The notes under the pieces were generated by a model that saw only the letters and a program-made list of their open reading frames with translations, was not told the DNA's origin and searched no databases. Shown here piece after piece: positions 28,769 through 41,400 of a stretch of DNA of 64,000 bases. The stretch's first letter is position 1, and each line of letters begins with the position of its first letter. The stretch is taken from the NCBI RefSeq assembly GCF_020379485.1, contig NC_063435.1, positions 3,038,001 through 3,102,000 on the forward strand, read 5' to 3'. A program made the position numbers and the translations under genes. This DNA is from Brassica napus (taxonomy: Eukaryota; Streptophyta; Magnoliopsida; Brassicales; Brassicaceae).

Positions 28769-31593
28769 ATGGTGCAGTCATTTGGACGTAAACTAAGTTG
28801 GCCAAGATCTTTCAGTTTTAGAAAGATGTTAGATGGTCTGAATTCTGGAAATTCATCCTTCTCTTCTCGTGGGGACGGCAGGCAAACACCTGACCACGAA
28901 CTTGCCGTACATGCTACACCATCGGCCCAGGGGACTCGTAGAGGCAACCAAAATAGAATATCAGGTATATTAGACCACTTTAGTGTAGATTGTATTAATT
29001 TCTTTTCCTATGTTCGATTCCTTACATTTATTTGTTTCAGATATGGAAGTGATGAAGGAAAGATTCGCAAGACTGCTGCTTGGAGAGGACATGTCAGGCG
29101 GTAGTGAAGGCGTGTCCTCTGCGTTAGCTTTGTCAAATGCCATCACCAACCTCGCTGGTAGATATCTAACATTACCATAATAAAACTTTAATGTCTAGTT
29201 CAGTATTTGAACTGTTGAATGATTTACAAACTATGTGGCTTTTTTTTTTTAATTAACTATGTGGCTTTTGGTATTGGCAGACTCCATGTTTGGTGAGCAG
29301 ATGAAATTGCAGCCTATGTATCCGGAGACAAAAGAGATTTGGAGGAAAGAATTGGACTGGTTATTATCTGTGGTTGATCACATTGTTCAGTTTGTTCCTT
29401 CAAAACAAATGGCCAAAAATGGGGCAATCACTGAGGTTGAATGCATACATTATTAGTCATTATACGTACATAACCAAAAACTCCTTGTGCTATTTATCTT
29501 ATCAACCCTTTTTTCTTTTGTAGATCATGGTGACAAAACAAAGAGATGATCTGCTGATGAACATTCCAGCCTTACGCAAGCTTGACTCGGTTCTTCTCGT
29601 GAGTTTTTAACTGCAACCGCATCGAATACCACTTGATTGTTTCAAAGGAATAACATAACATTATATTTCATTTTTATCAAACACCACACGATTTGTAAAT
29701 AATAAACATAAATGAAAACGTCAAAGAGTATATATGATCATGATATATATTCGTTTTTTTTTTGCTAAAATCATGATATGATGATGATGATATATATTCA
29801 CACTTACACCTGGTAAAATACGGATAAACGGAATTTTTTGTCTATTTTAAGAAGATAACAGACTCAAGAATAGATTTAGATGAGTTGCAACCATATATTA
29901 TACTCCCTAGCTTTTAATATTAAAACGGATTTTATTCGTTCCAATTATTTGACATTTTCAACATTTTATGTTATATGATTTTGTACTATTCCGTTTGTTT
30001 TATCATTGGCTGAATTCAGTTAAACAGACAATTAATATTGTTTTTTCTTAGAACTGTAAAAATTAAATATTTTTAATCTTTATGACAATGCTAAAGCGTA
30101 TTTTTTAACATCAACAATGCTAAAGTTATATCTCTTTGTTGTATAACTCCTCTATTGCGGTGCCATCTTATTAATGAAATATATCTTTTGGCAGGAGACT
30201 TTGGACAACTTCAAGGACCAGAAAGACTTTTGGTATGTCCCAAGAGATGTTGAGGATACAGAGAACAATGGAGACTGGAGAAGGGATGACAACTGGTGGT
30301 TACCAGTGGTTAAGGTTCCATCGGATGGTTTGTCTGAGGAATCACGTAAACTGTTGCATAGTCAGAAAGATTCTGTGTCACAGGTCCTTAAAGCCGCCAC
30401 AGCCATCAATGCTGTAGTATTGTCTGAAATGCACATTCCTGACAACTACATTGACTCTCTTCCAAAGGTTATTTTACTTCTTCTTGATTAATGTTCTTAA
30501 TTATTGTTTTCTACTAACGTTAAGATAAGAAACTGATGTATATAGTTATTGTGCCTTGTAGAATGGGAAGACGAGCCTGGGAGATTTCCTTTACAAGAAC
30601 ATAACGGATGAGTACTTTGATCCTGACTACTTCATCTCTTTCTTGGAATTGTCAACGGAACACAAAGTTCTTGATCTAAAGAACAGGATTGAGGCTTCCA
30701 TGGTGATATGGAAGAGGAAGATGAACCAGAAAGAGAAAGACGGAAAATCACAGTGGGGATCCTCTGTTAGCTTAGAGAAGAGGGAGCTTTTCGAGGTCCG
30801 AGCTGAGACCATTCTGGTTATGCTTAAGCAGCAGTTCCCTAGGATTCCACAATCCTCACTTGAGATCTCCAAGATCAGAAACAACAAGGTTAGTATTTTG
30901 TTGGATTTAATTGGATAATTTAGATTTTTATTTTTGGTTAATTTTCAGTAATTTTGAAAGATGTTTGGGTAATTTTGTAATTTGTTATAAGCCGATCCGA
31001 ACTGAAGAAAGAACCGTAGAAAACCTTGAATAGGACTTATAAACATGGTATCGAAAATACGAAAAAAAACCCCCACAACCCCCACACACTCGAACAGGGC
31101 TGGAACGCTCATGCCAAGTAACAAACAACAAAGACAAAACAAACATCAAAACTTACTGAAACTTAACAAGAATTTCAAATGATGGCTTTTACAGGACGTG
31201 GGACAGGCTATTTTGGAGAGCTATTCAAGAGTATTAGAAAATCTGGCTTCAAAGATATTGTCAAGAATAGATGATGTTCTTGAAGCTGATTTGTTAGTTC
31301 AAAGACAGATGATGGCAGAGGCAGAGAGAAGGTCAGAAAGCGAGGGGGGATATGAATACGAAGAAAGCGAAAAGGGGCTATCAGCAGAAACGCCAAACTC
31401 GAGAAAACTATCTGACTTCATAGGGTGGAGATTGTCATCAGATACAAAAAAGCATAGTTCGATGAGTGATATAGAGTTCTTTTATAGAACTGAGCAGGAG
31501 AAGCCGATGATGAAGTCTCCAAGAGCTCTACCCAAGAAACTTTCGTATCTATCAAAGTTAGAGAACATGAGAAGCACGAGTGAGAGACACTGA
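28769..31593 (+). CDS. ROPGEF10: Rop guanine nucleotide exchange factor (ROPGEF10 type)
   Basis: Plant RopGEFs activate Rho-of-plants GTPases at the plasma membrane and control polar growth such as root-hair positioning. Seven exons (28769..28964, 29041..29157, 29281..29435, 29524..29598, 30195..30467, 30562..30888, 31195..31593) total 1,542 nt and encode 513 residues. The PRONE catalytic domain spans about residues 66-440. It includes [19 protein letters not shown], the [18 protein letters not shown] segment, the WWLPVVKVP motif and [20 protein letters not shown]. The N-terminal 65 residues and the Ser-rich C-terminus are variable, as expected for autoinhibitory tails. Assignment to ROPGEF10 rests on neighbouring genes (At5g19560 in memory). 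All splice sites are GT/AG and the gene looks intact. Confidence 0.92.
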
Positions 31594-32413
31594 TAATGAT
31601 AACAGGTAAGTGTAGACGAGAGCAATATGTATATAGAAGAAGAAAAGAAACAAAAAGAGGGAGCGAGAGAGAGAGAGAGTAGGGGAGGTTAAAGTGTGTG
31701 TAAATATAATGAAGGCACTGGTTTAGGATTTGGACATGACTATTGGTGTTTGATGACATTTGTGGTACCTACCTGGTTGATCATGTTTGGTTTTGCTTGT
31801 TTGACTATTGCTTCCTGTTGTGTACCATATTTTGGTTATTTTGAAGCTAACAGCATTGTATTGTATTATGAAGCTAACATTGTAATGTGTATAACATTGA
31901 TTCATGATGGATTTTGAAGCTCAAATGGATGATTTGTGCATTTGACTTTGCTGGTGCTGCCCATCCTGATCAAACTAAAATTATCAAAACAGTCCTGTTA
32001 CAAAAGTGTTGTCATATATATCCATTCATCCTAAAATTTTTTAATCCATTTCTGATCTTCGTTTAAATAATCATAAATTCAAAAGTACTGTTTATTTTAT
32101 TCAAAACAGTTCTAAAAAAATGGATACGAAAAAGCATGGACAGAACAAAATATCCAAATTATATCTACCTAATAAAAAAATTTAAACTCTATGATTTCTC
32201 AAAAATTTCCTAAGAATATACAAATTTACTCAAGAAAATTTAACATTACCTAAAATATCATATTAAAAATGTATTTTTATTTAAACAAATAGAATAAATA
32301 ATCAATCATACAGTGTTTTTTTTTGGGTCAACCAGTGTGTTTATTTGATTTTCCACATTTCTTAACTTAAAATAACAAAACGAGCAGGAGTTCGATCGCC
32401 GGCGGTAATCAGA
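31594..32413. other. Intergenic region with ROPGEF 3' UTR
   Basis: A purine-rich stretch with a GA repeat (gagagagagag near 31,664-31,680) follows the stop and is probably 3' UTR. The remaining sequence is AT-rich and shows no gene. Confidence 0.4.
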
Positions 32414-32845
32414 ATGAAGGAAGACATTCAGAAAATGGTGGCCGTAGGGCTCGTGTGGGGAGCCACCAACGCCCTGATCCGCCGCGGAGCACTCGCCTGG
32501 GATAAAAAATCATCATCATCTTCGACGACAACGCAGTCTCCTCCGCCTCTTCAGATCCCATCCAACTTCAGCCGCAAAATCCTCGCCTCTCTCCGCGACT
32601 GGATCAACCTCCTCCTCTTCTGGCAATACTCCGTTCCTTTCCTCGTAAACCTCTCCGCCTCCGCCGCGTTCTTCGCCCTCCTCGGCGAGTCCCCGATCTC
32701 CATCGCCGTTCCGGTCACCAACGCCACGACCTTCGCCGCAACCGCCGCGTTCGGGGTTCTTTTGGGGGAGGAAACTCAAATCGGACTTGCTTTGGTAGGT
32801 ACGAGCTTTATTGTATTTGGAATCTGGCTTTGCGTTGGTCACTGA
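32414..32845 (+). CDS. TMEM234-like small membrane protein
   Basis: A single-exon gene of 143 codons. It has a hydrophobic N-terminal segment (MVAVGLVWGATNALIRRG), a Ser/Pro-rich loop, then three tightly spaced hydrophobic helices (about residues 68-90, 93-115 and 118-141). The WGATNALI start, the PVTNATTFAATA motif and the closing GEETQIGLALVGTSFIVFGI resemble the TMEM234 branch of the drug/metabolite transporter superfamily. Position matches At5g19570 in my recollection. Function in plants is unknown. The coding sequence is notably GC-rich compared with its flanks. The long antisense open frame at 32,516-32,842 is a shadow of this composition. Confidence 0.88.
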   Translation: MKEDIQKMVAVGLVWGATNALIRRGALAWDKKSSSSSTTTQSPPPLQIPSNFSRKILASLRDWINLLLFWQYSVPFLVNLSASAAFFALLGESPISIAVPVTNATTFAATAAFGVLLGEETQIGLALVGTSFIVFGIWLCVGH

Positions 32846-33493
32846 TCAGATCGATACTGATCTGATCTGATCTGAGCTGTGTGATTGGAACATTCTAGAA
32901 GCGTCACTCTGTTTCCTGTGAGATATAGAATTGCTTTCATTCTTGTTCTAGCAGAGATAGATAGGGAGAGTGCTTATTAAACTGAATATGGCATGGTCGC
33001 TGCAATGTGCAACTATAGCAAGTTGCAGCTAGTTGTTCGTTTTGATGTCGTGGGACTGATATAACTAGTAATCCCAAGTAGTTACTTCTCTATATAGATG
33101 AAAATTTTAACGACTTAAAATTTAAGATTTTTGCGAAATGCCAGACCAGTGAATAGGTGATGAAACTTATAAAATGATAAAAGCATGTGTTGATACTAGA
33201 AGATACCTACACAAAAATGGCACTGTGTAAGTTGCAGTGGTAATACCATTATGGTATGCAACAAATGATTCAGAATCAATTTCTTAGTCAATCCAGTAGG
33301 ATTACTCATTGAACCATCCAGTGGGTTGTTTACCCAAAACTCGAAAACCCAACTGAAAAATAGGCTAAAGTTATGATGAAAAATTAGGACGAGCCAAGGA
33401 ATCATTGATAACACTAAGGAATTTGGATACATTAATCATGGCATATACCAAAATATATAAGAAAAAACAAAAAAAAAATACTCTGATTATTAC
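32846..33493. other. Intergenic region
   Basis: A run of overlapping tgatct units (gatcagatcgatactgatctgatctgatctg) follows the TMEM234-like stop at 32,845-32,875. Nothing else is recognised apart from probable 3' UTRs of the two flanking convergent genes. Confidence 0.4.
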
Positions 33494-33667
33494 TAAGATT
33501 TATTTTCACTTAAAGAGGCTACTGGCATAAGACAAAATTGGTGATTAGACGATCTGAATCCATTCACCAATGCTCTAAGATTTATTTTCACGTAAAGCTG
33601 CTACTGGCATAAGACAAAATTGGTAAAAATTCCACATTAGACGATCTGAATCCATTCACCAACGCTG
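33494..33667. repeat. Tandem duplication at the 3' end of the glyoxal oxidase-like gene
   Basis: Segments 33,494-33,575 and 33,576-33,667 are near-identical. Both contain taagatttattttcac, ctactggcataagacaaaat and attagacgatctgaatccat followed by tcaccaa.gct. The second has an extra taaaaattcc. The block spans the last codons, the stop and the early 3' UTR of the minus-strand gene, so the outer copy is a second, unused gene end. Confidence 0.85.
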
Positions 33668-35637
33668 GGGACACCTTTGTAGACGGCAAATATAAGATAG
33701 TAACCCGGTGGTGCAAGGTTTCCATTGGGTGGTGCGGCGGCTTGGATTTCAAAAGAGTTGCCACCAGAAGGGGTGACACTAGCCACACCCAAGAGGAGCA
33801 TCCTCATGTTCATCGAGATACTATGCGTTGTAAAGGAAGGTGCTAACATGTGAGCCTTGAGATTCTCCTTGGTCACGTCCTTTTGGTTAAGCTCGACCTT
33901 CACCTTAAAGACTTTCCCGTATTTGATCTGTTTCGGCATCCCGTTGTTGACTATCTTCGGCCTCATGTTGGCTAGAGCCGGGTCGAGGTAAGGCGGGGAG
34001 AATTTCTCAACGCGAAGCTCCGTTGGGAACTCAACGTTGTACCTGTAACCATCGTTGGTGTTGCTGCCGCCGACAAGAACCTTACCATCAGGTAGAGCGA
34101 TGGCGATGGAGTGGTACATACGTGGGATGGCTGAGGCAGCGAGCTCCTTGAAACGCGTGCCGCGTTTAACACGAGGCTTGTACAAGATGGGAGCAAAGGC
34201 AGGGTCCTTGCCATACCCCCAGCCCGAACATCCACGTTTAGCTCCGTTGACTAGTATCACGTCTCCGTTAGGGAGGATGACAGTGTCGCTCATGACTCGT
34301 GGCGTAGGCATCATCTCGATCTTCCACCGCGGCTTACGGCTGTTAATGCTTATCCTCGCGCAATCCTTCAATGCTGGTTCGAAGTCCTTCTTACCCGCAC
34401 GGTTATACGCGTCTTGTTTGGATCCGCCGCAGACGAGGACATCAGCAGGGATGACTTTGGCGTTGTTCATGTAAAGTTGGATGGGGAGGAGCGCGGAGGA
34501 GCCTGACCCGGGGTAGTTACGGGTACCACCAGGGAGCTGAGGGAACTCTTTGATGACTTGGTTTGATTTGGGGTTTAGAAGGATGGAACGGTTGTTCGCG
34601 AAAATAAAGAGGTTGCCATCAGTGTTGAGCCATACGAAAGGGTAGAGGTTGTTCTCGTCCGGGTCGTCTGTTTGTTTTAGGAGCAACGAGTCGAATACCT
34701 TCTTGTTGTTGTGTCCTTCCTCGGGGATGTATTCGTAGTTCAAGGCGTCACGTCCTCCAATCACGAAGAACTTTCCGTCAGGAAGAGAGGCTTGCGTTGA
34801 GTACCATCTCTTTGCAGCTAGGGCTTGAGGGTATTCAATCCATACACAGCTTGGACAAGCAGCTAGGTACCTCGCCGTGTTGGCTCCTCCTCCATATCCT
34901 CCAGTGCTCACCAGTGTCCCGTTGACTGTCAGACCTCCCGATGAACACCACGTATCAGTCGTAAGCTATCATCAAAAATGTGAATGAAGATATTTTAATG
35001 CAAGTCCAAGTATCACGTATGCATGGCCGGGTTTGAAATTTTGAAAATTATAAACAATTTAGTAAAAATTAAAAAAAATAATAATTTGGGGATCTATGTT
35101 TATATATATTAATTCAAAAAATTTAGAGGTTCAAGACCAATATTTCACTTAGTTATCTACATGTCCGGCTGTGTTAATAAATGCATGCATGTGAGTAGGG
35201 ATGATATAACGTACGGATAGAGGCTTAATGACACCGGTGTTGATATCAACGAGAACCGAATGAGCCCAACAATCGACCTTGTTAATCTTGGGGTCGACCA
35301 CGTGACATGCTACACCTGGAGGCAGCTTAATCTGTGAGATTCTCCAGATGGTTGCGTCATAGAACTGGACTTGGTTGATGACTGGCATCAGAATGGCATG
35401 CATCGCTGACACACCCGAGTTTGGTAAGAATAATTCCCATTTACCAGGCCAGTTTGTCTGAGCTTCTGCGCCGCCTCGTCTTCTTCCTCCGCCTTTTCTA
35501 CCTCCCCCTTGTTTCCCAAGCTTACGGTTGTGCGATCCAGGTAAGAACGGATTAAATGGTAGAGGAAAGACGGCTTCCGACACAGCTGCCAGTACAAGGA
35601 CAGTTACTGTCCATATGAGTCTTGTTGATGCTCTCAT
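33637..35637 (-). CDS. Glyoxal/galactose oxidase-like secreted protein
   Basis: Copper-radical oxidases of this family oxidise aldehydes or alcohols to acids or aldehydes with release of H2O2, typically in the cell wall. Two exons (35637..35215 and 34965..33637, GT/AG) encode 583 residues. An N-terminal signal peptide (MRASTRLIWTVTVLVLAAVSEA) precedes a Lys/Gly/Arg-rich stretch. The glyoxal oxidase N-terminal propeller and the C-terminal DUF1929 domain follow. The expected active-site residues are visible: Cys148 (DTWCSSGG) and Tyr196 (KRWYSTQ), which would form the thioether pair, Tyr-His in RMYHSIA, and His in THSISM. The position corresponds to At5g19580. The gene is intact. Its last codons lie in a local duplication. 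Confidence 0.93.
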
Positions 35638-37041
35638 TTTTTTGTAAGTTTTGTAATTTTTAGATTTTTAAGATTTTTAATTCTTTTTTTTTTTTGGTTG
35701 TGGAGATGAGAAGTTTGATGCTTATTTGGATTATGAATGTCGGAGTAATCAGCTCTGGTGTAAACGTATTTTATAGGTTTATTTTACTTGAGTTTATTTT
35801 TAGCTATTGCTATTTTTATGTGTGTGGTAAGAAGACTCTACATCAATCAATTTCTAGTTTTGTGGAGAGTCTTTGATAAAAGAAAGATTTAGGTTTCATA
35901 TTACCTCTTTTGGTCTTTGACGTGGTCATGCAGTCATTAACAACATTATTTGAGTCTTTGATGACAACTTAAGCGGAGATTACGACGACAACAAGCAGTG
36001 TCAAACATGTATCATGCCGATTCATTTCAGTAACTTCTACTCGTGTATTCAATGTGAAAATATACACCCTATACATTAACATCTACTCACCCTAGTGAGA
36101 GAATATGACCGTGTTATGGACTATGTTAGGGAATACGGATACATGCAACTCGTACTCATGTGTGCAAGTGTGGGTTCTCTTACGAGCGTTGTAAAGAATG
36201 ATGTTACACTGCAGTGCACCAAATTTTTGTTTATGAAAATTATATGAGACATAATATGAATATCATGAATTTAGTGAACATGTATTTACAAACAACTATC
36301 TTGTATCTACATGAAGCAACGTAAACCTACCTAAACTTCTCTTGTTTTTAGGATCGGACCATAAAGAATCATCAGATTTAAGTCTTGTAGTCAATGAATT
36401 ATCTTTTTAAATATAATTTCCGAAACTAAAACATAATGAAATGAAAGATAAAACATAATGAAATGAAAGATTCATCTTTCTTCAACGAAAGTTTGTACTT
36501 TGTACCCAAATTGGAAGTAAATGAGACACAGGAGGCCAAGCAACAAAATGGTTCTTGCTTGTTTTGAAGTCTCATATTACATATTAACCCATATTTGGTT
36601 CACAACTTACAAGCTTCCATGAAGCCTTTCGTTTGCAGATAAAACAAGAATAGATTCGTGGTTTAGACGCAGTTTAACATTACAAGCTTTATTTTTCGGA
36701 TGGAGATAAATATATTACAAACTAGCTTTCACTGGTTGCTTCTGGCTTCATAGATCTGCACGCAATGTAGACAAGAACCACTATTTAATAACAAAAGCAA
36801 ACCATCCAAGCACTGAAAATGTTTGAGACGTAGTGAAAGCAATCTACATAAACATTTAGTTTCTAACAAGACCGTAACAACTTTACCTCATGAATTGAAT
36901 CAAGAAGAGGATCCAACATTTGTATACATTACCAAACTAGCAACTAGATTATCATTACCTATCTCACTTTTAAATGTCCTAAACTCATAAAAATACAAAA
37001 ACAAATAAAAAAATTATAACCTTTAACCTCTTGAAACTGAA
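35638..37041. other. Intergenic region
   Basis: Upstream region of the oxidase-like gene and downstream region of the DUF538 gene. A 22-bp direct repeat, aaaacataatgaaatgaaag plus two bases, occurs twice at about 36,428-36,472. No gene is recognised. Confidence 0.4.
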
Positions 37042-37491
37042 TCAAGAAGAAGACCGTTTCCCTTCACAATCAAGACTCGCGTCGAAATTCTTCGAAGGGT
37101 ATTTAGCGGTCACGACACCGACCTCGAAGACAAGGTTATCACCGGAGGATCGAATCCCGGTGATGGACCACCACTGGAAAAACGCTTTGACCCGAATCCC
37201 ACGGAGCTCCGCGATCTGACCCTTGGTGATCCGACCCGTTACCTTGTTGGAGTAAGTGGCGAGGTAGTTGTCGGGAGGAAGCGTGATTTTGCATGTGCCG
37301 TGGAGGAAGAGGGAGAAGTCGCCAGAGGTTTTGTTGATGTAGTAGTCTTTGACGGATAGAGGGAGGAGACCTATCGGGAAACCGTGATCAGTGAGCTCCG
37401 CATGAGCACGAGTCGGTGCTTTGGGGCTCGGATCTTGCAGGGAGAGAGGTAAGAGGATGAGGAGAGAGAGAAGGAAGAGAGATGTCTTCAT
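37042..37491 (-). CDS. DUF538 secreted protein
   Basis: A single-exon gene of 149 residues. The start MKTSLFLLSLL is preferred over an ATG eight codons upstream because it begins a clean signal peptide (about 20 residues, cleavage near SLQDPS). The domain shows the DUF538 pattern: HGFPIGLLP near the start, then FLHGTCKI, ITKGQIAELRGIRVKAFFQWW and VGVVTAKYPSKNFDASLDC. DUF538 proteins are common in plants and have been proposed to bind lipids or chlorophyll; the specific role is unknown. The position agrees with At5g19590. The coding region is GC-richer than its flanks and has no breaks. Confidence 0.92.
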   Translation of the reverse strand: MKTSLFLLSLLILLPLSLQDPSPKAPTRAHAELTDHGFPIGLLPLSVKDYYINKTSGDFSLFLHGTCKITLPPDNYLATYSNKVTGRITKGQIAELRGIRVKAFFQWWSITGIRSSGDNLVFEVGVVTAKYPSKNFDASLDCEGKRSSS

Positions 37492-38491
37492 GTTCGTTCG
37501 CGGCGGAGAAAACAAAGCTTCGAAACCGTAGAACTGTTGCAGAGTTATCTGTTTTTAATTGACTTTTCAGTTTCGGAGACTTGGTTTCGTCCTTTTTGTT
37601 GACTTTTTAAACCTTGTTTATATACGGCAGTATTAAATTTTGTGAAAATAATTTTTATAATGTACACAGATTTTTAATTGGAAAGGTTAATTATGATATG
37701 ATCCTCTAATTAAGTTCGAGGACATGTATTTGAACAAAAAAAAAAGTTAGGACATATACATATATATTTTTTGTTTGTAACTATTTTCACAAAAGTTTTT
37801 TTTTTTTTCAGTTTTCCAAGTTAAACTTGATCTATCGATCCAAGCATAACGAATTTGCACCTTACATGAATTAATGTATACTGCTTTTGATTAGAATGTT
37901 AAGTTCATGGTTGAGATAAAAAAAACGTGACAAATGCAAATAAAATCTTACTGTGTTTTTTATAAACGGCTGACTGGATAAACATTATTGCATAATTAAG
38001 GGCCAAGGTATTATTGTTTCACGTAATTGTGTACTTCCTTCATTAGTGTTGAGCTTTCGCCTAACCTTAATAAATTTTGTTAGCTGGGTAAGATGCTTAA
38101 GTTACTTAATGGTTGATTTAAGCTTAATGTTTAATATAAGACATAACCAACAGCTTGTTGGTTTAGTGTTAAAGGAGTCATGAGTCTGGAACGCATTCCG
38201 CCACTCGGATTCAATTTTCAATATTGGAAATGACTACTTACGTGATTTGGGTTTTCACTTTTCAGCAAAGAGATTAAACATATATCAGCCAATTTTTCTC
38301 TTAAATCAAATGCTATTGAAATCTCCGTTTCTCCTATCTTCCATATCTCAATCGGTTTCTTTATGTTACAAATAGAATACCCACAAAGCATTCATAGTAG
38401 TCTAGAAGAGACTAGCTAGTTATTGTTTATTTGAGCATACACAACCTAAAATACGACTTTAACTTATTAAAACTTCCACTAATAAACAGTG
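37492..38491. other. Intergenic region with a possible SINE fragment
   Basis: Mostly AT-rich. At about 38,150-38,220 the sequence ttggtttagtgttaaaggag followed 35 bp later by ggattcaattttc resembles degenerate A and B boxes of a tRNA-derived SINE. The match is weak and no poly(A) or duplication was found. Confidence 0.3.
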
Positions 38492-41400
38492 TCAGGGTTC
38501 GGGTTTGGCGGTGGTGGAAAGATTGAATCTGCACGCTTGAACCGCATCGTCAATGGATAGGAACACATACTCCTTTCCTATCTTCTCTACAAAATGTGAT
38601 AACATCATCTTTTCCAAGACTTCAAATCTTGGGTTTATTATCACCATCTGCAATCAAAAAAAGTATATATATTATCTTTTTGAGTTTTTGTAAAATATTA
38701 TAAGGACGCTTTTTAAAAAATGAAGAAGGGTATAAACCTTGATGCCTTTTGATACAAGTATTCTCCGCACTTCCAGTAGTGTTTCCATCCCAGTCATGTC
38801 AACGCTTGAAACCCCTAAAAGACAACACTATTATAATTAGCAATTAAAAATGAGAAAAAATAATATATATATATATATGTAGTGACAAAATCTATCAAGA
38901 TATATATGTTTGATAGTGTGAAAAAATAAACTAGAATCACCAGAGAGATCAAGCAGAAGAAACTCAACGCCTTCAGGTTCATCACGAATCCACCTCAAAA
39001 TCCTTTCACGGACGTAAGTACTGTTGGCAAAGAAGATAGGAGAACCCATTTGAAGAATGACATAACCAAGCATCTCCTCAGCACCAGGGTACTGTTCTAT
39101 GTCTCGAAACATAACCGAGTTTGGTATTCTTCCCAACTTACAAGTCGAGGGCCGTGCAACGTACAACAACGCTCTTAGGACGGAGAATCCAACGGAAATG
39201 ATGAGACCGTAGTCCATGCTAATGAAGGACACACCGAAGAAAGCAGACATGCAGACGACGAAATCAAACTTGTCAACTTTGAAGAGGTGGTACATCTCCT
39301 CGTAGTCGATGAGGCCCAACATGGCTGACATAATGATGGCCGCGAGAGCAACTAGTGGTGTGTAACTGAATACAGGCGCTAGGAAGAGAAGCACGAGCAT
39401 CATGCAAAAGCCCATCACTATGTTAGACATTGGTGTCTTTGTCCCCGCGTTGTAGTTCACTGCTGTTTTTGAAAATGGCCCTGAAAGTTCAACCAAGATT
39501 TAGCATCACAAGCTGTTATATTAAAGTTAATTAAAATTAATTAATTACCGGTTGTCAAATAGCAAGACGTAAAGGAGCCGATTATGTTCATAAGACCAAA
39601 TGCTATCATCTCTTTGTTACCGTCCGTTTGTTCGTTCTTCATTACAGCAAAGCTTCTTCCGATCGCAATCCCTTCCTGAAATTAACCATTTATCTTCTTA
39701 TAAAAATCACACATATAGGTTAAATATAGGTCAAACATCAGCTATAAAGAAACCATGGTGAAGAAAATAATCATTTACAGCCAAAGCGATGAGCCCAGTA
39801 ACGATTCCGGCCTTCAAAACCAGCGGCAGATACTTGGCATCGAAGGTCAAATATTGAATAGAAGGGGGGTTTAGTCCTTTCTTTAAAGGCCCAACCTGCA
39901 TGCAGAAACATACTATTAATAGAAACCCTAGTTGCTGTAAATCTTGTAACCATTCCGCGAACTTTATCTTTGTTTGTTATTGTATACATTCTATGCATTG
40001 CTAGTGTGCAACAGCGCAAAGAAATGTGCTCACAGTTTTGATCCCGTGTTCTGTTCCCTTCACCAAATAAGCAACTAGGCAACCCACAAGGACGACCACC
40101 ATTGGACCCATTGCTGACACCCAGAATAGCTTTGGTTTTATTTTCTTCTGCAATAGGTACAAACATATTATATTCTTGTGAGACAATTGAGAAAACAGTT
40201 GATTTTTACTATTCAGATATACATTTTAGAATAAAAAGGATATAGCATGTGGATAAATAAGAAAATATAGGTTTTATGGTCAACTGAAATTATTCAAATT
40301 ATTATGGTTTTCCATAAATTCCAAGTCAAATTGGGTATATAAAAAAGGCAAGGAATGATTACAAAAGAAAAACAAAAAAAAAAATACAATAGTGGAAGAT
40401 TTGTGAGGGACCAATGATTTTGTCTCAAATAAACGGATAAATCATTTAAAGAAATAAGATAAAGAGAAGAAGAAAGTATACGATGTATCGAGTAGATTGG
40501 AGGAAAATAAGAAAGCAGACCCCAGCAAGTGAACTTTGCCATTTCCACTGCACCAAGTAACACCCTCCCAGGTTAAATACAATTAGCCACCATATAGTTC
40601 TTATTGGATACTGTTTAACAAAGAAAAAGAATTGAAAGTGAGACCTCATCACGGTGGCTGAAGACTGAGTGGAGAACTGAAACGACGTCGGTTTTGTGCG
40701 TAAAATGGACTATACCAAAGACGCCCTTTAGTTGTTGGAGGAGAATAATGATAGCTGTCCCTCCCATGAAGCCTGTTATGGTCGAGTGTGACAAGAAATC
40801 CACCAACATCCCCAACCTATATACACATGCATTTCGTTAATTAATTTACAAGTAACTAAAAGTTAACTTTTTAACGTAATAAAGAATAGCATAAAGCCAC
40901 TATATATGATATAAACTATAGTTTTTTTTACATCCATTAGAAATTATAGTTAAAATTTCCATTATGACATTGTGGTTAAGTAAAAGGGAGATAGAGCTTG
41001 ATATATAGATTAGAAAAAATAAAATATAAGGGATAAAAAAAAAAATTGCGATCTTAAAGGCGAAACCCTTCAAGCAAAACCGCAGCTCCGAACTTCGACG
41101 ACTTCCCCGGCGTATCCTTCGCCGGAGGGTCCCCACTGCTCTCGTTCATTCCACTTCTCTACTAATCTCTTCCCCTACAACTTATGGAATCCACAAATGA
41201 AATCTCTAGCAACGTACCAGCGTCTCAACCGTCGAATTCAGTAGCTTCACTTGGATTGTCTCTGGCTCTTAACTGCCCAAGTGGTCCAATGGCAACAGAT
41301 CTGCAAGGTAATGAAGGCGGGGCCTTTCTTCCCTGTGCTGACTCTCCTGTGCCGGTCTCGAACACCACTCCATCGTCTCAGCCTCCTTTGTCTGTCTCTA

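Noticed and set aside
32516..32842. 108-codon antisense frame rich in Glu, Gly and Arg
   Set aside because: It lies wholly opposite the TMEM234-like gene, whose GC-rich coding sequence explains the lack of stops.
34055..34474. 139-codon plus-strand frame
   Set aside because: Antisense shadow of the oxidase-like exon; no family features and no promoter.
38150..38220. tRNA gene
   Set aside because: Only loose A-box and B-box resemblance; no cloverleaf or acceptor stem can be paired. Noted at most as a possible SINE fragment.
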